From Macrotrachela quadricornifera (lineage: Eukaryota > Rotifera > Eurotatoria > Philodinida > Philodinidae): DNA of 64,000 nucleotides. The notes below the pieces were generated by a model. It was given only the letters and a program-made list of their open reading frames with translations. It was not told the DNA's origin and did no database searches. The DNA lies in the NCBI GenBank assembly GCA_022393335.1, contig JAJEKB010021788.1, forward strand, positions 89,887 through 153,886. Direction: 5' to 3'. Shown one piece after another: positions 48,801 through 59,720 of the stretch. Both the position numbers and the translations under genes were made by a program. Position 1 is the stretch's first letter, and each line of letters begins with the position of its first letter.

Positions 48801-49356
48801 CTTTGATTTCTGTTAACAGTGTAATCAGGATAACAGTTTGTACATACTTTTTTTCCTGTGATTCTGTTTGTAAAAGATTTTTGATGAAGAAAGTGCCTTT
48901 CTAATATGAGAGATATCTACGTGGCAGATCGTAGACGACGTCCATTCTCAGATGAACCACGAAATATCTCACACAATATTGAGTTTCCTTAATTTCAAAG
49001 CTCTCGAACAACAATCAGATTTCTTGAGGTTAAAGAATTCTTGTTTTTGAACGATGAACAAAAATCTTGTAAATCAGGAATGAAACGACCAAATAATCCA
49101 AAATTTCCAGATCAACCAGTAACGCGCGTGACCTCGTAGTGCTGAAAATTTCAAGTGTATACAGTCTTTTTTGACTGAATTGTAAGATTTTCAATTTTTA
49201 GTCATTTTGGCTGGGAAAAACAGAAAATTGACCCTAACTTTTCAAGGAAGAGCTGTCAGCCCAAATCCTTTTGAGCTTTTTCCTATCTCGATTCCCTCTA
49301 TCACGCGACATGTGAATGAAGGGAATCGGCGTTGGGCACCTCGGACGGTTCCCTCG
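45857..49356 (+). mobile_element. DNA transposon, 3,500 bp, 300-bp terminal inverted repeats, 3-bp TSD
   Basis: The ends are CGAGGGAACCGTCCGAGGTG and its exact complement. The inverted repeats run about 300 bp (45857-46155 and 49062-49356) and are nearly identical. Each side is flanked by TGA (45854-45856 and 49357-49359). Inside is a DDE transposase relic on the plus strand. The pogo/CENP-B-like protein normally goes with a TA duplication, so a 3-bp TSD is unexpected. At 46430-46600 there is a degenerate tandem repeat with ATGACGTCA-like cores. Confidence 0.85.
46752..48775 (+). pseudogene. DDE_1 (pogo/CENP-B-like) transposase, degenerate
   Basis: Reading in order: an N-terminal part (46752 to about 47050); a frame change near 47060; then an acidic stretch and a basic segment to 47282, ended by a TAA; then 'ENAREQSLFIRDIDLKRWGLQ' and, across an intron (about 47440-47613), 'EHWIRLFKHYHEICSRHVTKL', which is the CENP-B-type DNA-binding half. 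The catalytic core follows: NTDQSG (first D), a second intron (about 48034-48207), LLLSDYWDGQ (second D) and TTSMIQPLDVGWNRQYEHF (QPLDV, third acidic position). So all three catalytic positions remain, but one stop and one frameshift upstream disable it. A phase-matched intron structure shows it was once a spliced gene. Confidence 0.7.
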
Positions 49357-49619
49357 TGAGAAGAAACAATAATAGAAAATTCATAAAAACTGACGTTGCA
49401 TGTCATAAACTTTTAACAAATAGTATCTATTTGTGTGGATTGGCGGCAGCGACGACAGCTCAGCTGTTTGACTTTGGTTTTTGTCTAGTGTGTGGGATAT
49501 GTTTCTCTAAGAAAATGAAAGGGATGGCGCGAAATGGTAAAAGCAGAAGGAAAACGATATTCTCCAAAATGGGAGAAAATCTCAAAACCTGCTTCGGACA
49601 TAAGGAATGGAAACGATAG

Positions 49620-50029
49620 CATATAAATAATGAGAATCCTTATATTACTTTAATTGTTTGTTGGGATTTTTAATTAAAACTAGTTTTAAAAAAGCAAAAA
49701 ATGGTCAAAGAAAAACATAAACTAGCTAAATTCTACGACCAGTCTCGTTTTTTTCACCATTTTTTAACTAGTTCTTTATTATTCATTTGATCTAAATATA
49801 TTGGTTTTTATGTACATGTGAGTAAAGGATGTAAGCGCTCATCATTTATGTTCATACGTAGTCTATTCTTCATCAGCTTCATTTACTTGAACGATCTCTC
49901 AACACTTGCTACACCAATAGGTGTTGTTTGACATGTATACGCTTCAAAATTCGAGAAAACATCACTCATATTTTGTAAAAGCACGGGAAGGTACCTGAAC
50001 AGAGAAAAACATAGATCAGAAGTTTTCGA
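49620..50029. other. Gene-free flank
   Basis: No gene. Small inverted repeat AAACTAGTTTTAAAAAAG..AAAAAATGGT and its complement at 49677-49770. Confidence 0.4.
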
Positions 50030-50217
50030 TTAACCATTTCACCGCGATGGGTTTTACCGGGGGGACCCAATTTGCATTTCATATTCTAATCTCGAAATAC
50101 GCTTTACGATGTAGATTGTACAGCGTTTCACGTTGCATCCTGTAGTATATTTTGTTTTGTAATAAAACGAATTTAGAGATGTTACTTTCTATGGAAACTG
50201 AATCGCCGTGAAAGGGT
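50030..50217. repeat. piggyBac-type MITE, about 190 bp
   Basis: The left end is TTAACCATTTCACCGCGATGGG followed by TTTACCGGGGGGACCC. The right end carries CGCCGTGAAAGGGTGAA, its rough complement. This is the end type seen at 16869-17813, but here without coding sequence. The right-hand TTAA is not preserved. Confidence 0.6.
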
Positions 50218-50558
50218 GAAATCAAATAAATAATTACTTTTCATATAAACAATAAATATTGAATTACTTATCAATTTCTTTTGAAAATTCCTTGTTTTTA
50301 AATGATAGATAAGAACCATGGATAATATCTAATACAAGGAGAAGAGATTTATAGAACAATAATATGAAAAAGTGATCGAGTTTTTCTGTGCAACTCTATT
50401 TGGCCATAAAAGATAAGCTGATCAATGTTCGAAGTATGCATGCATTCTTATCTAAAATAGACTATTTCTCAATTAATTTCGCTCGATAAGTTTTTCTTTC
50501 TCCTAGACCTTTATTGATGCGATAGGTGTCTAAAGAGATTCTTACTCGAATAGAAGTA

Positions 50559-51476
50559 CAGTCTACGAAAAAAATTCTGGGATACTTAAGAAGGGCTCGC
50601 CAAAATCTTATATTGTTATTCAACTTAAGGGGCCCTGTCGGATAAGGTAATATATTTAGAATTGACAAATCTAATATACCTCCTTGTAGAGAATTTTAAG
50701 GCGCATCGAATGGTATACAATAAGTCTATTTTTTAAAAAATCTAGACGGAGTTATAATTAATTTACTAATGGAGAGAATTTTGGAAAACCATTCTTGAGT
50801 ATTTCCGAATTTTTTGCCCCATCTGTATTTTTTTCCTTTTAGAATATTGTCTTTCGGAAATTGTGGACAACAATCCGTAAATGCTGCGCGATATTCTGTA
50901 GAATTTTCTGTCCGATTTTTTGTAATTTTCCTGAGTTTCGACTAAGAGAACTATATCATTGAAGACTGACCGTAGCGGTAATATGAGCACAGACTTTGAA
51001 CAGCTCAATGAACCTTCATCAAATTTTTAGTCTAGATGGGCACATACAAGGGCTACATAAAGATTGGTTTTCCAGCCCATAGCTATTTTTGTTCTTGAGT
51101 TATAGGACTCACAATAGTATGAGCTGCTGCTCATCACAATTTCTCTCCAAGTCAACCTATAAAGGTCGGGTTGATGTCGCTAATCTACATATCTCATGTA
51201 GTATATGTACACAAATATTCAGTATCACATCTCATATCAATTAAAATATAGGACGCATACTTTTGACCGACGGCTATGTCCCAGAACTTTTTTCTGCTGG
51301 ACAGTTTTTATTCTCTATGTTTTTTTACATTAAAAACAGAAGTTTTGTGTTTGCATGTTGTAATATGAAAGCTTAATCAATAACCCTATTTACTGCACGT
51401 GTAAAATTTAATTTGAATGAGATATTGAAATTTGGGAAGCCATTCATGAATGTCCCAGAATTTTTTTCGTAGACTG
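50559..51476. repeat. mariner-type element, 918 bp, non-autonomous
   Basis: The terminal inverted repeats CAGTCTACGAAAAAAATTCTGGGA are perfect over about 24 bp and flanked by TA on both sides (50557-50558 and 51477-51478), as expected for Tc1/mariner. Internally a similar half-repeat (TATGTCCCAGAACTTTTTTCTGCTGGACAG) occurs at about 51276-51305. The minus-strand frame 50766-51008 is basic but shows no DDE motif. Confidence 0.75.
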
Positions 51477-51478
51477 TA

Positions 51479-52484
51479 TAAGTGGTAAAAAAAATTCTAG
51501 TTACCTGATACATTATGGGAACAACATGATAAAAATAAATCCAGCCATCCAATTAGATTAATCAGTACCACACATATTGTGTGTTAAAAGGATATAAATG
51601 TCTATTAGAATTCAAGGCTAGGAAAGTCTTGTCCTGAAATAATCGGAATGCAAAAAAATATTGTAACTGCATGTTTGCGTCCGTTTATGCTGACTTTAAG
51701 GTATAAAACAACTAACCGTATTATATTGATGAAGTTGGTGAAAATGGCCAAAAACAACCCGTAATTCTGCACCAGACAATACGAAATAATTTGGGCCGTA
51801 TATTCATAGTATACTTCCATAAATACTCCGTTTTTACATTGTTTACAGCCCGTTTTCGGATCGTAAACGACACCGTTTCGATAGATCTGGGAATAGTAAC
51901 CGACTTAGCTGATTATCATAAAAAGGCAAGGTTAAAATTTTGTAAACCATATACAGATCAAGATTTGTCGTGATGGAACAAGATTTTAATTACTGATTCA
52001 AAACGAAAAATACATAACAAACTTCCTTTATTGTTTCTCACTTACTACTTGAACTAAAACCTTTATTTTTACAATATAAGTGCACTTTTGAATGCTCTTT
52101 AAAATGACAATTTACAGGTTGAAATTGCTCAAACAGATGCGAAAATATATCGATAGAAAAAATATTGTGAAATTTTTGCCTTCACCTTAATATGTTATTT
52201 AGTAGCTATCTTCATGAGAAAATGAGAATCGTACGAAAAACCATGTTTATTTATCTATTTCATAATATTAATTCTTCTTGCAACCGTAAACATTAAGATT
52301 AATAACAGTATTTTCAATAATATATTCTGTACATATTTGAATATAAAGAAAAACAGCACTTTATTTTACCAAAAGAGATGTATAAAATATTTCAAATAAA
52401 ATCTTCCATATCTAATAAAGACTATAGTTTATTGATAAAATGATAATATATATGAAAAATAAAAAAAAAAAAAAACTGAAAATT
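51479..52484. other. Gene-free stretch, 3' flank of the SDR gene
   Basis: AT-rich. AATAAA on the minus strand near 52428 probably serves as the poly(A) signal of the SDR gene. The frames 51605-51820 and 51791-51973 overlap each other and show no domain. Confidence 0.4.
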
Positions 52485-53234
52485 TTATATTTGTGCAGCA
52501 CCACCATCAACAAAAAGTTCAGTACCCGTGATATATGAACTATCATCTGAAGCTAAAAATAATGCTGCATTAGCAATTTCTATAGGTTCAGCAAGTCTAT
52601 CCAAAACACTCAGTTTTTTAACTCTATCAAGAATAGCTTGTGAAGCTTCTTTTGTACTTCCCATATTATTCATTAATGGTGTATCAGTATAACCTGGACT
52701 AAGAGCATTTACTCTAATTTTTCGATCTTTTAAATCCACACACCAACAACGTGCAAATGAACGAACAGCATCTTTAGATGCATTGTAAACACTTATTGCT
52801 ACACCTCCTTTGATTGAAAGAAGAGATGCATTAAGTATAATAGATGCACCATCATTTAAAATTGGTAAAGCTTTTTGAACAGTAAAAAGAACGCCTTTAA
52901 CATTAATATTAAAAATATCATCAAAGAATTTTTCTGTAATTAATTCTAATGGCATTTTAGCAGAAATACCAGCATTTGCAAAAAGTACATCTAATTTACC
53001 CTTTTCTTGTTCAATTATTTTATAAACATTATCAAGATCATCTAATTTTGATGAATCAGCTTGAATTCCAGTAATATTTTTACCAATTTGTTGAACTGCT
53101 GAATCAAGTGCTTCTTTACGACGTCCAGTTATAAAAACATAAGCACCTTCATCAACAAATTTTTGAGCTGTAGCGAATCCAATACCATCTGATCCACCAG
53201 TAATAAGAGCAATTTTACCATCAAGTTTACCCAT
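52485..53234 (-). CDS. Short-chain dehydrogenase/reductase (classical SDR)
   Basis: NAD(P)-dependent oxidoreductase, 249 aa, single exon, ATG at 53234. Rossmann motif TGGSDGIG at 12-19, NAG at 87-89, catalytic Ser137, Tyr150 and Lys154 (YNASK), SPGYTDTP at about 179, and the usual C-terminal ITGTELFVDGG. Length is normal and all catalytic residues are present, so it should be active in the cytosol. GRR at 37-39, after the second strand, would favour NADP(H). Being intronless and closest in style to bacterial 'glucose/3-oxoacyl reductase'-type SDRs, it is a candidate for transfer from bacteria. The base composition is as AT-rich as its neighbours. Substrate unknown. Confidence 0.92.
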   Translation of the reverse strand: MGKLDGKIALITGGSDGIGFATAQKFVDEGAYVFITGRRKEALDSAVQQIGKNITGIQADSSKLDDLDNVYKIIEQEKGKLDVLFANAGISAKMPLELITEKFFDDIFNINVKGVLFTVQKALPILNDGASIILNASLLSIKGGVAISVYNASKDAVRSFARCWCVDLKDRKIRVNALSPGYTDTPLMNNMGSTKEASQAILDRVKKLSVLDRLAEPIEIANAALFLASDDSSYITGTELFVDGGAAQI

Positions 53235-54752
53235 TGTATTTTACCTTTTGATTCAATATATCTTATCATATTTATATTAATGCGCATGGCTTTTATTTTA
53301 TTTTGATAACGATGGAGACCTTTTATGTATTGATAGAACGAAAGAAGAAAGCATTCATACTTTGCAAGCACGTTGTGCGATTATATTTATCAAGGGGACA
53401 ATCTCTCGACTCTTTCACGAACAAAAAAAAAACATTATTTTTCAATTGTTCCTTTCTTCATGTCTCTGTTATCATTATATGAGTGAAGAGCGCGTCCATT
53501 GTATCGTTTGTAAGAAAAATTTTGATAAAAATTTACTAATAGGAAAAAACAAAGTGTTAGATTTGATAGTATTATGTCAAATGTGCATGAAAATAAATAT
53601 TTTTCCTATACTCTCCTATGATATGGTGATGATTCATAATATAATCAGTCAAAAAAAATCGTTTTACATATAGTGTGATGATCATCTTTCTAAAACCTTG
53701 TATAAAATTTTTGTATTAACGAAGTTTAGAAAATAAATCTGTTTTACTTGCCAAATTATTTTTCCCTCCTCTCTCTTTCATATCCTACCAAATTTCTTAA
53801 AATGGAATGACAATGATCTTAATTTCGATTTACATAAAAACGAAAAATGCCTCAACAGAATCAGCTATATATAAGGAATTTTTTAGATGTTCTGCAGTAA
53901 TCTTAAAATGCATCATTTTTGCATATAACAAAAGCAAATCCTTTGAATCTTTGTCAGATTATTATATATGTTAATCCTTAATAACCATAAAATTGGAGTT
54001 CTATAACTTTTAGTATGAACCAGGACCGATTACATCATTGCCCTGCACAATTTTTTCCAATTTTTCATTAGCTAAAATTCAATATTATTTTTCAAGACGA
54101 TCATTGTCATCATCACAAACTCAGGATAAATGCTGTTAAAAATATGTTTATCAATCGAATTGAATTAAAAAATTACAATGTGAAATGAACCAATATTTAG
54201 TCTATAGAAAACCTTTAGGATGCATGAAAAGAAAAATTACGAGAGATGGAATACAATCATATTGAACAATTGAAAAACAACATTAGGAAGAAATAAAAGA
54301 TATTTACTTATTCAAATGCTTAGATTCTGGAAAGAATACTTTCCTGTATATTCCCTTAACTGCCCATCTTGTAATAAATGTATGACAGCTTAGCTCAGCT
54401 CGAATGAATGGAGCTGCTCAACCAATTCCAGTAATTCGAATAGAGCAAATGAACCAGTATTTTTGAGCAGTTCATTGAACTGTAATCTGATTTGAGCTCT
54501 ATCGCAGTGCGCTCTTAAAGTAGAACAAAAATGAGTACTCTAAATTTGTTTAAAATGCGTCCAAATGACTTCAAATAACTCTGAGTAGGTTCATCAAGTA
54601 GGTCAAAGTACGTGGATAGTACTTGAAAAATTGCTTAAATTACTTCAACGTAGTGTAAAAAAGCTTCAAGTACAAGAACTCGCTACTTTTCTCTGGATTT
54701 CTTGAACTTTTTTTTAATTTTAAAATCTTTGTGACATATCAACCGAAGTATT
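53235..54752. other. Gene-poor stretch upstream of the SDR gene
   Basis: Holds the SDR promoter. A plus-strand frame at 53362-53673 contains two CxxC pairs (HCIVCKKNF, LCQMCMK), which could be a small zinc-binding motif, but there is no other support. Around 54390-54520 there are several AGCTC-rich short inverted strings. Confidence 0.35.
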
Positions 54753-55824
54753 AGCTACAAATGCTTCCTGACCACCGAATGCATATTCTTTTTTGTTATA
54801 TAAAGGTGATAATAAGTCGTATACATATAGAGCATTTTAGTGAGATCACTAACTGTCAAAAAATATAATGGACTATTCTATCAGCTCATAAAGGAGGGAT
54901 AGAAAAAAAACCAGTAAACTTTTCAGATACTATCTATTATGAATCTTTGATAATTCGACTATGATTTTAGTAAGTTTTGTTATGACCTATATGACAATAA
55001 ACGATTATAATCTATACTTATATCTATCGAAAAAAAAGATTGTTTTTCCTGCTTTTCAAATGCTGTGTAATTTGTATATAAGTCATCACAAATATTTCTT
55101 ATTCAAATGAAAATCTAAGCCGCACACTATGACATGCTAAATTGGCACCTATTGATGCCTTGTAAAAGAAAAGAATTACTCATATTATATTTTAGGCATG
55201 GCTCAAGTAGTATATTATGTTATAATTGAAATTGTAATATGATATTTATATTATAATGCTGATAGGGCAAGCATTTCTATATAAAAATGACTTCTTTTTC
55301 TTGTTATTTTCTTCGACGATTTTTTTTATCATACTAATGTGAATAAAATACGAAAAAGTTTGAAAAATGAAACAAATAACATTGTCAATGATTTTGATGG
55401 TATGTACTAATCAATGTTTAAGTCAAAAAGGTTTTTCAAAACAATTTCAAGCAACATTGAATACAAGTGGATTACAATCATGGCAAACACCAACATTAGG
55501 TGTTCAGAAATTATCGTATGATTATTAAAATTTAAGAGTTCGTTTTGATATTCAAGGATGGAGATCAAAACAAAAGGAAACATACATGATTAAATATAAA
55601 CCTGAAGGCGCTGAAGCAGATTCAGTAAGTGAAAACAACCTACCTTGATATTAAAATGAAAGATTATTCATTTTATTTAGCCAGCTACAAAAGGTTATAC
55701 AGTGTTCAATTTCAATCCCGATTATCGAGAAATAACCAAAGTAAAGAGATAATTTTTTCTCGTAAATAATGTTTATTTTTAAGAATGATTGTTGGTACAG
55801 AACAGATCCAATGGATGATGTAAT
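54753..55824 (+). pseudogene. Duplicate of the secreted-protein gene 5' half
   Basis: Copy of 27108-28165 in the same orientation. The TATA box and the ATG (55367) are kept. Codon 54 is TAA (55526-55528) where the source has GAA. Exon 2 (about 55681-55740) and the first 37 or so bases of exon 3 follow. It ends at the inverted-repeat element starting at 55824, so exons 3-6 are missing. The introns are duplicated too, so it arose by DNA duplication, not by reverse transcription. Confidence 0.85.
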
Positions 55825-56742
55825 GGGTGTTTCATAAGCAACGGCCCCACTTATTAAAAGTTTCATTGTATAAAAATGGAGTGATTGTGTCTGAAACATC
55901 TTTCATATTCTGATAGAGCGTGAAATTCTCTACCATCCTGTATAGTTATCTATTATTTTGCTTATGTTTATTGTAAGCAAAAGTTGTACACATTAGATTC
56001 ATCCTACATGACAGAAAATGCAATTAACCAATTTTTTAGAAACTTTTAAATTATTATTATTTTCAAAATACTTATAAAATACATATTCAGATAGAGCATG
56101 AAATTCTCTATCATTCTGGATATTTCTGTCTCATTTGTATTTGTTTACAGAAAGTTAGCTACAATATTAAAGAGAGTTGCTCATCGATAAACTATAAAAG
56201 ATTGTGTCTTTTGCTATCTCTTTCGTTTTTATTTTCAGAAGTCTAGAACGAAAGAGAATTTCAAGTATTGTCAGAATATATAATTAGTAGTAGCAAAAGT
56301 TTATACTATGTTGATAATAAACCGAGAATAAAAGCGGAAGAGGTAGAAAATATATTCAGTCTTTTGAAATTCGTCAACGAGTGCTTTTATAATATTCTAT
56401 TTATTCTCCAATAATAAGTGCAAGAAGAGGCAGAAATATATAAGATGATAGAGAATTTCGGGCGCTATCAGAATATATATATTTGTAAATATTTAATTCG
56501 ATAGTAAGAATTATTTGAAAGTTTCTAAAAAAATAGTCAGTTGCATTTTCTGTTAAGTAGGATGCATTTAATGTGTACAACTTTTGCTTACAATAAACAT
56601 AAGCAAAATAATAGATAACTATACAGGATGGTAGAGAATTTCACGCTCTATCAGAATATGTAAGATGTTTCAGACACAGTCACTTTATTCTTATACAGTA
56701 AAACTTTTAATAAGTGGGACCGTTACTTATGAAACACCTTTT
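55824..56742. repeat. Inverted-repeat MITE with nested repeats
   Basis: The ends are TGGGTGTTTCATAAGCAACGG and the matching complement (CCGTTACTTATGAAACACCTTTTA). The arms run about 250 bp (55824-56075 and 56490-56742). A motif GATAGAGCrTGAAATTCTCTA occurs twice in the left half (55914 and 56093) and twice, inverted, in the right half (56452 and 56633), giving a palindrome inside a palindrome. It truncates the pseudogene on its left. Confidence 0.8.
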
Positions 56743-56747
56743 ATATT

Positions 56748-58316
56748 CTCTTTCTCGTAGAGAAGAGTCTTACGAACTTGAATTGTTTGCTTGATTGATT
56801 GCTTGTATGTCCGCACAAGGTCAAAAAAACATTTTCTATATGTTTACCATAAAACTTGACCAAAGGGTTATAGAGGGTGGGGAGTTTGAATCTGAGGTTA
56901 GTTTTAACTAATTCTTAATTAATTAACCAATTATTTATTTATTAATTAATAATTAGTTAACGATGTTTTCCATAAAACTTGACCAAAGGGTAATCGAGGG
57001 TGGGGAGTTCAAATCTGATGTTAGTTTCAATTAATTAATTAGGTAATTATTATTAGCTAGTTATTAACTGATTACCAATTATTAATATTTTCCGTAAAAC
57101 TTCACCGAAGGGTAATCGAGGGTGGGGATTTCAAATCTGATGATAGTTTTAATTAATGAATTATTATTAACTAATGATTAACTGATTACTAATTATTAAT
57201 ATTTTGCATAAAGCTTAACCAAAGGGTAATCGAGGGTGGGAAGTTCAAATCTGATGTTAGTTTTTTAAAATTTTTTGAGGATCAATTTTTTAAGACAAAG
57301 GACCGCTTTTTTACAAAAAATATTCTTTTATAAGGGTTGACCGAAGGGTAACTGGGGTCGAGGAACACGAATCAGATGTCATTTTTTTTCTGATTGCTTG
57401 ATTGCTTGTGTGTCCGCAGAGGGTCAAAAGAACACAAGGGTTGATCGAAGGGCAATCAGAGGCTATTTTTTGTCGAGATTTCGACCGATAAGGTTTTTTG
57501 ACATTCCGGTTTCAACCAATAGGATTTCGAGGGGGGCAGTTCAGCCAATCAGATTTCTTTGGCCGGTAATTTGGCCCAGGAAGGTTAGTTTTGGTCGAGA
57601 TTTCGACCAATAAGGTTTTTGACGTTGCGGTTTCAATAAATTTGTCGAACCGATCGGATTCTGAGAAAAAACTTGAGCACTAAAGTCACAGTTAGAATTT
57701 ATATTATATGTTTTCAGTACTTTATTCTCGTTCTCGTGGAGAAGAGTCTTGCACGAATAAATTGTTTGCTTGCTTGCTTAGCTGCTTGTATGTTCGCACC
57801 TAACTGATTGGCCCAAGAATTACGTATAGACAGAAAAGGAATTTGTATAATAAGGTTTCACCGAAGGGTAATCGGGGTCGAGGAATCGATTGATGGTGTT
57901 AGTTTTGTTAAATGATTTTTTAAATTTTTTTCACTAAAAAAAGCATATTTTAGCAAAAAAATTATTTTTTATAAAGTTTGATGAGAGGTAATCAGGGTCG
58001 GGAAATCTATTGGTGATGTCAGCTTTTGAATGTTTTTTTACTTAAAAGATTTTTTTTCAGTTAAAAAATTATTTTTACAAAATTTGACCAAAATTTTTCT
58101 AGGTCGAAGCATAGTTCGACATGAAAGTTCTACAAATTCGACCTTTTGCTATTCAAGATGCTGAACTGAAACGTCTCGATAACTTAACAGAAACATACAG
58201 GGACAGTGCATTTCCTTCATTTTTTTTATTCTATGAATAAATAGTTTTCTCATAGTTCAAAAACACTTTCTACGAGAAAGAGTTGAGCGAGTCCTCGGAC
58301 GAGCGTTACTTGTATA
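56748..58316. repeat. Largest family A repeat: tandem cores and end modules
   Basis: It starts with the end module TCTCTTTCTCGTAGAGAAGAGTC..TTGCTTG..TGTCCGCAC. Then come four tandem units of about 115 bp (56845-57265), each with the core ACCAAAGGGTAATCGAGGGTGGG..TTCAAATCTGATGTTAG and a spacer of TTAATTA repeats. More cores occur at 57330, 57430, 57854 and 57980. A 60-bp segment 'GTCGAGATTTCGACC.ATAAGGTTTTTGAC' is duplicated at 57470 and 57590. The end module recurs at 57725, and the outer end GAGTTGAGCGAGTCC..GAGCGTTACTTGT closes it at 58316. Confidence 0.65.
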
Positions 58317-58750
58317 TACATATATACTTTTTTTTTCTTTCGTGTCAAATAGATATATCGTTTTGTTGATTATCATGAGAATCGGATGACCTAGTATTCT
58401 TTATTGTATCACTCTTTTTTTGTTTTGTTATTACGTATTTGATTTTTCCTTTTGATTTTCTTCTACGATCTTTTTTTCTCAATATATATATATATTTTTA
58501 TTTTGCTTATCATTATTATTATCGTTATTATTATATTATATTCGTTGTTATTATATATATATATATATATTCTTTGGTACGTCTCCTTTATCTTATTTTA
58601 CATATATATCAACAACTATATAACAAAATAATTATGTAAGCTTATGATTTCATATATATATTACAGTTCAAAGCTCTACTTTATTATCCCCACACAATCT
58701 TAAGAGCTAACAAGGTGTACACATTCTGTTGAAGTTGCAATTTTATTCAA
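58317..58750. repeat. AT microsatellites upstream of the BTB gene
   Basis: (TA)n runs at about 58481-58495 and 58551-58570, and a pyrimidine/AT-rich stretch. A further (TA)n lies at 59013-59030. No gene. Confidence 0.6.
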
Positions 58751-58824
58751 TATGTATCAAATTACGGATAAAACTCGTTATACAGCAGTGGGAAAACGGA
58801 AAACTTCAGGTCGTCCAAAAAAGG
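58751..58824 (+). CDS. Possible first exon (AT-hook-like tail)
   Basis: ATG at 58751 opens 24 codons ending KRKTSGRPKK, followed by a good donor (AAG|GTTTGT), phase 0. The GRPKK end resembles an AT-hook. It could be the first exon of the BTB gene 1.7 kb downstream or of a separate gene. A linking exon is needed, because the BTB exon needs phase 1. One candidate begins after TTCTTATAG at about 59919 and ends before a weak GT near 60072; I am not confident in it. Confidence 0.4.
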
Positions 58825-59254
58825 TTTGTACAACATTATTTTCATGATTGTTTATAAAAACTGTCTGTTTCTACTATTGATTCTTTTTTGCGTAATTTTT
58901 CTTCTTATATTATGTTTTATCACTAGATGTGTTATTTCTTATACTATCTTTTCTCATATTAATAAATTTAGTGATAAAAAATATTCATACCCCTTACACA
59001 TATTTTAAATCAATATAATATATATATATATATTTCAACAATAATTATTTTAGCTAAACTTTATTTTTTCATTTTTAAATAAATTTGTTATTTTTATTTC
59101 TTTAGCTATTGTTCAATTTTACATTTCAAATTTTAAATTATTACAAATTCAATTTCCTATTATGAATAAAAAACAAGTACTAGATTTTATTTCGAAATAT
59201 TGGCGTTTTTAATTGATTTTTGTGTTTTGAAATCCAACGAGGTATTTATTTGTT

Positions 59255-59720
59255 TTAAATTCGAAATGAATAAAATGCAGTTTTTTCGTTAGTTTTTCAT
59301 TTTAATTTTGAAATAGTAGAATTTTCAACCTTTATAGATGGTTAGTGCGATCATCGTCAGTACAACAACAGAAATAGAAAACAAAAATGCAACAATTAAT
59401 GATGTTAAATAATATTCTTGATGTAGTTTATACAATCATTATGGTTCATAATATTGCAATGTAGCATCATAATTTTAATAGAGAAACATCAATCCAATAC
59501 CGAGACATGAAACCAATACCAAGACATCAATTCAATGCTGAACGTCAGTTTATGTGAAATTTCAGTTCATAGAAATTTAATATAATACTCAAGTTTGTAT
59601 AACTGCTTTCTGTACTGATGATGACCGTACTAACCATCTGTAAAGGTTGAAAATTCTATTATTTCAAAATTAAAATGAAAAACTAACGAAAAAACTGCAT
59701 TTTATTCATTTCGAATTTAA
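59255..59720. repeat. Hairpin MITE, 466 bp
   Basis: The arms 59255-59365 and about 59612-59720 are near-perfect inverted copies, outer end TTAAATTCGAAATGAATAAA, inner part GATGGTTAGTGCGATCATC against its complement. The middle has GAnACATCAATnCAAT repeats. Non-coding. It lies between the possible first exon and the BTB exon, that is, probably in an intron. Confidence 0.8.

Larger units (their letters stand above)
45679..49619 (+). pseudogene. Small secreted-protein ORF interrupted by a transposon
   Basis: The 5' part, 45679-45856, starts at an ATG and codes a signal peptide (WLVLFIIFFLPATM core) and an acidic stretch. At 45857 a 3,500-bp transposon begins; coding resumes at 49360 and runs to a stop at 49619. 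Removing the transposon and one copy of its 3-bp duplication restores one frame of 145 codons across the join. The 3' part has six Cys and a basic end (KSRRKTIFSKMGENL). I do not recognise the family. With the insert in place, the reading frame runs into transposon sequence and stops at 45912. An allele without the insert may exist. Function unknown. Confidence 0.6.

Noticed and set aside
53362..53673. Zinc-ribbon-like small protein
   Set aside because: Two CxxC pairs only; the rest is low-complexity and it overlaps the SDR promoter region.
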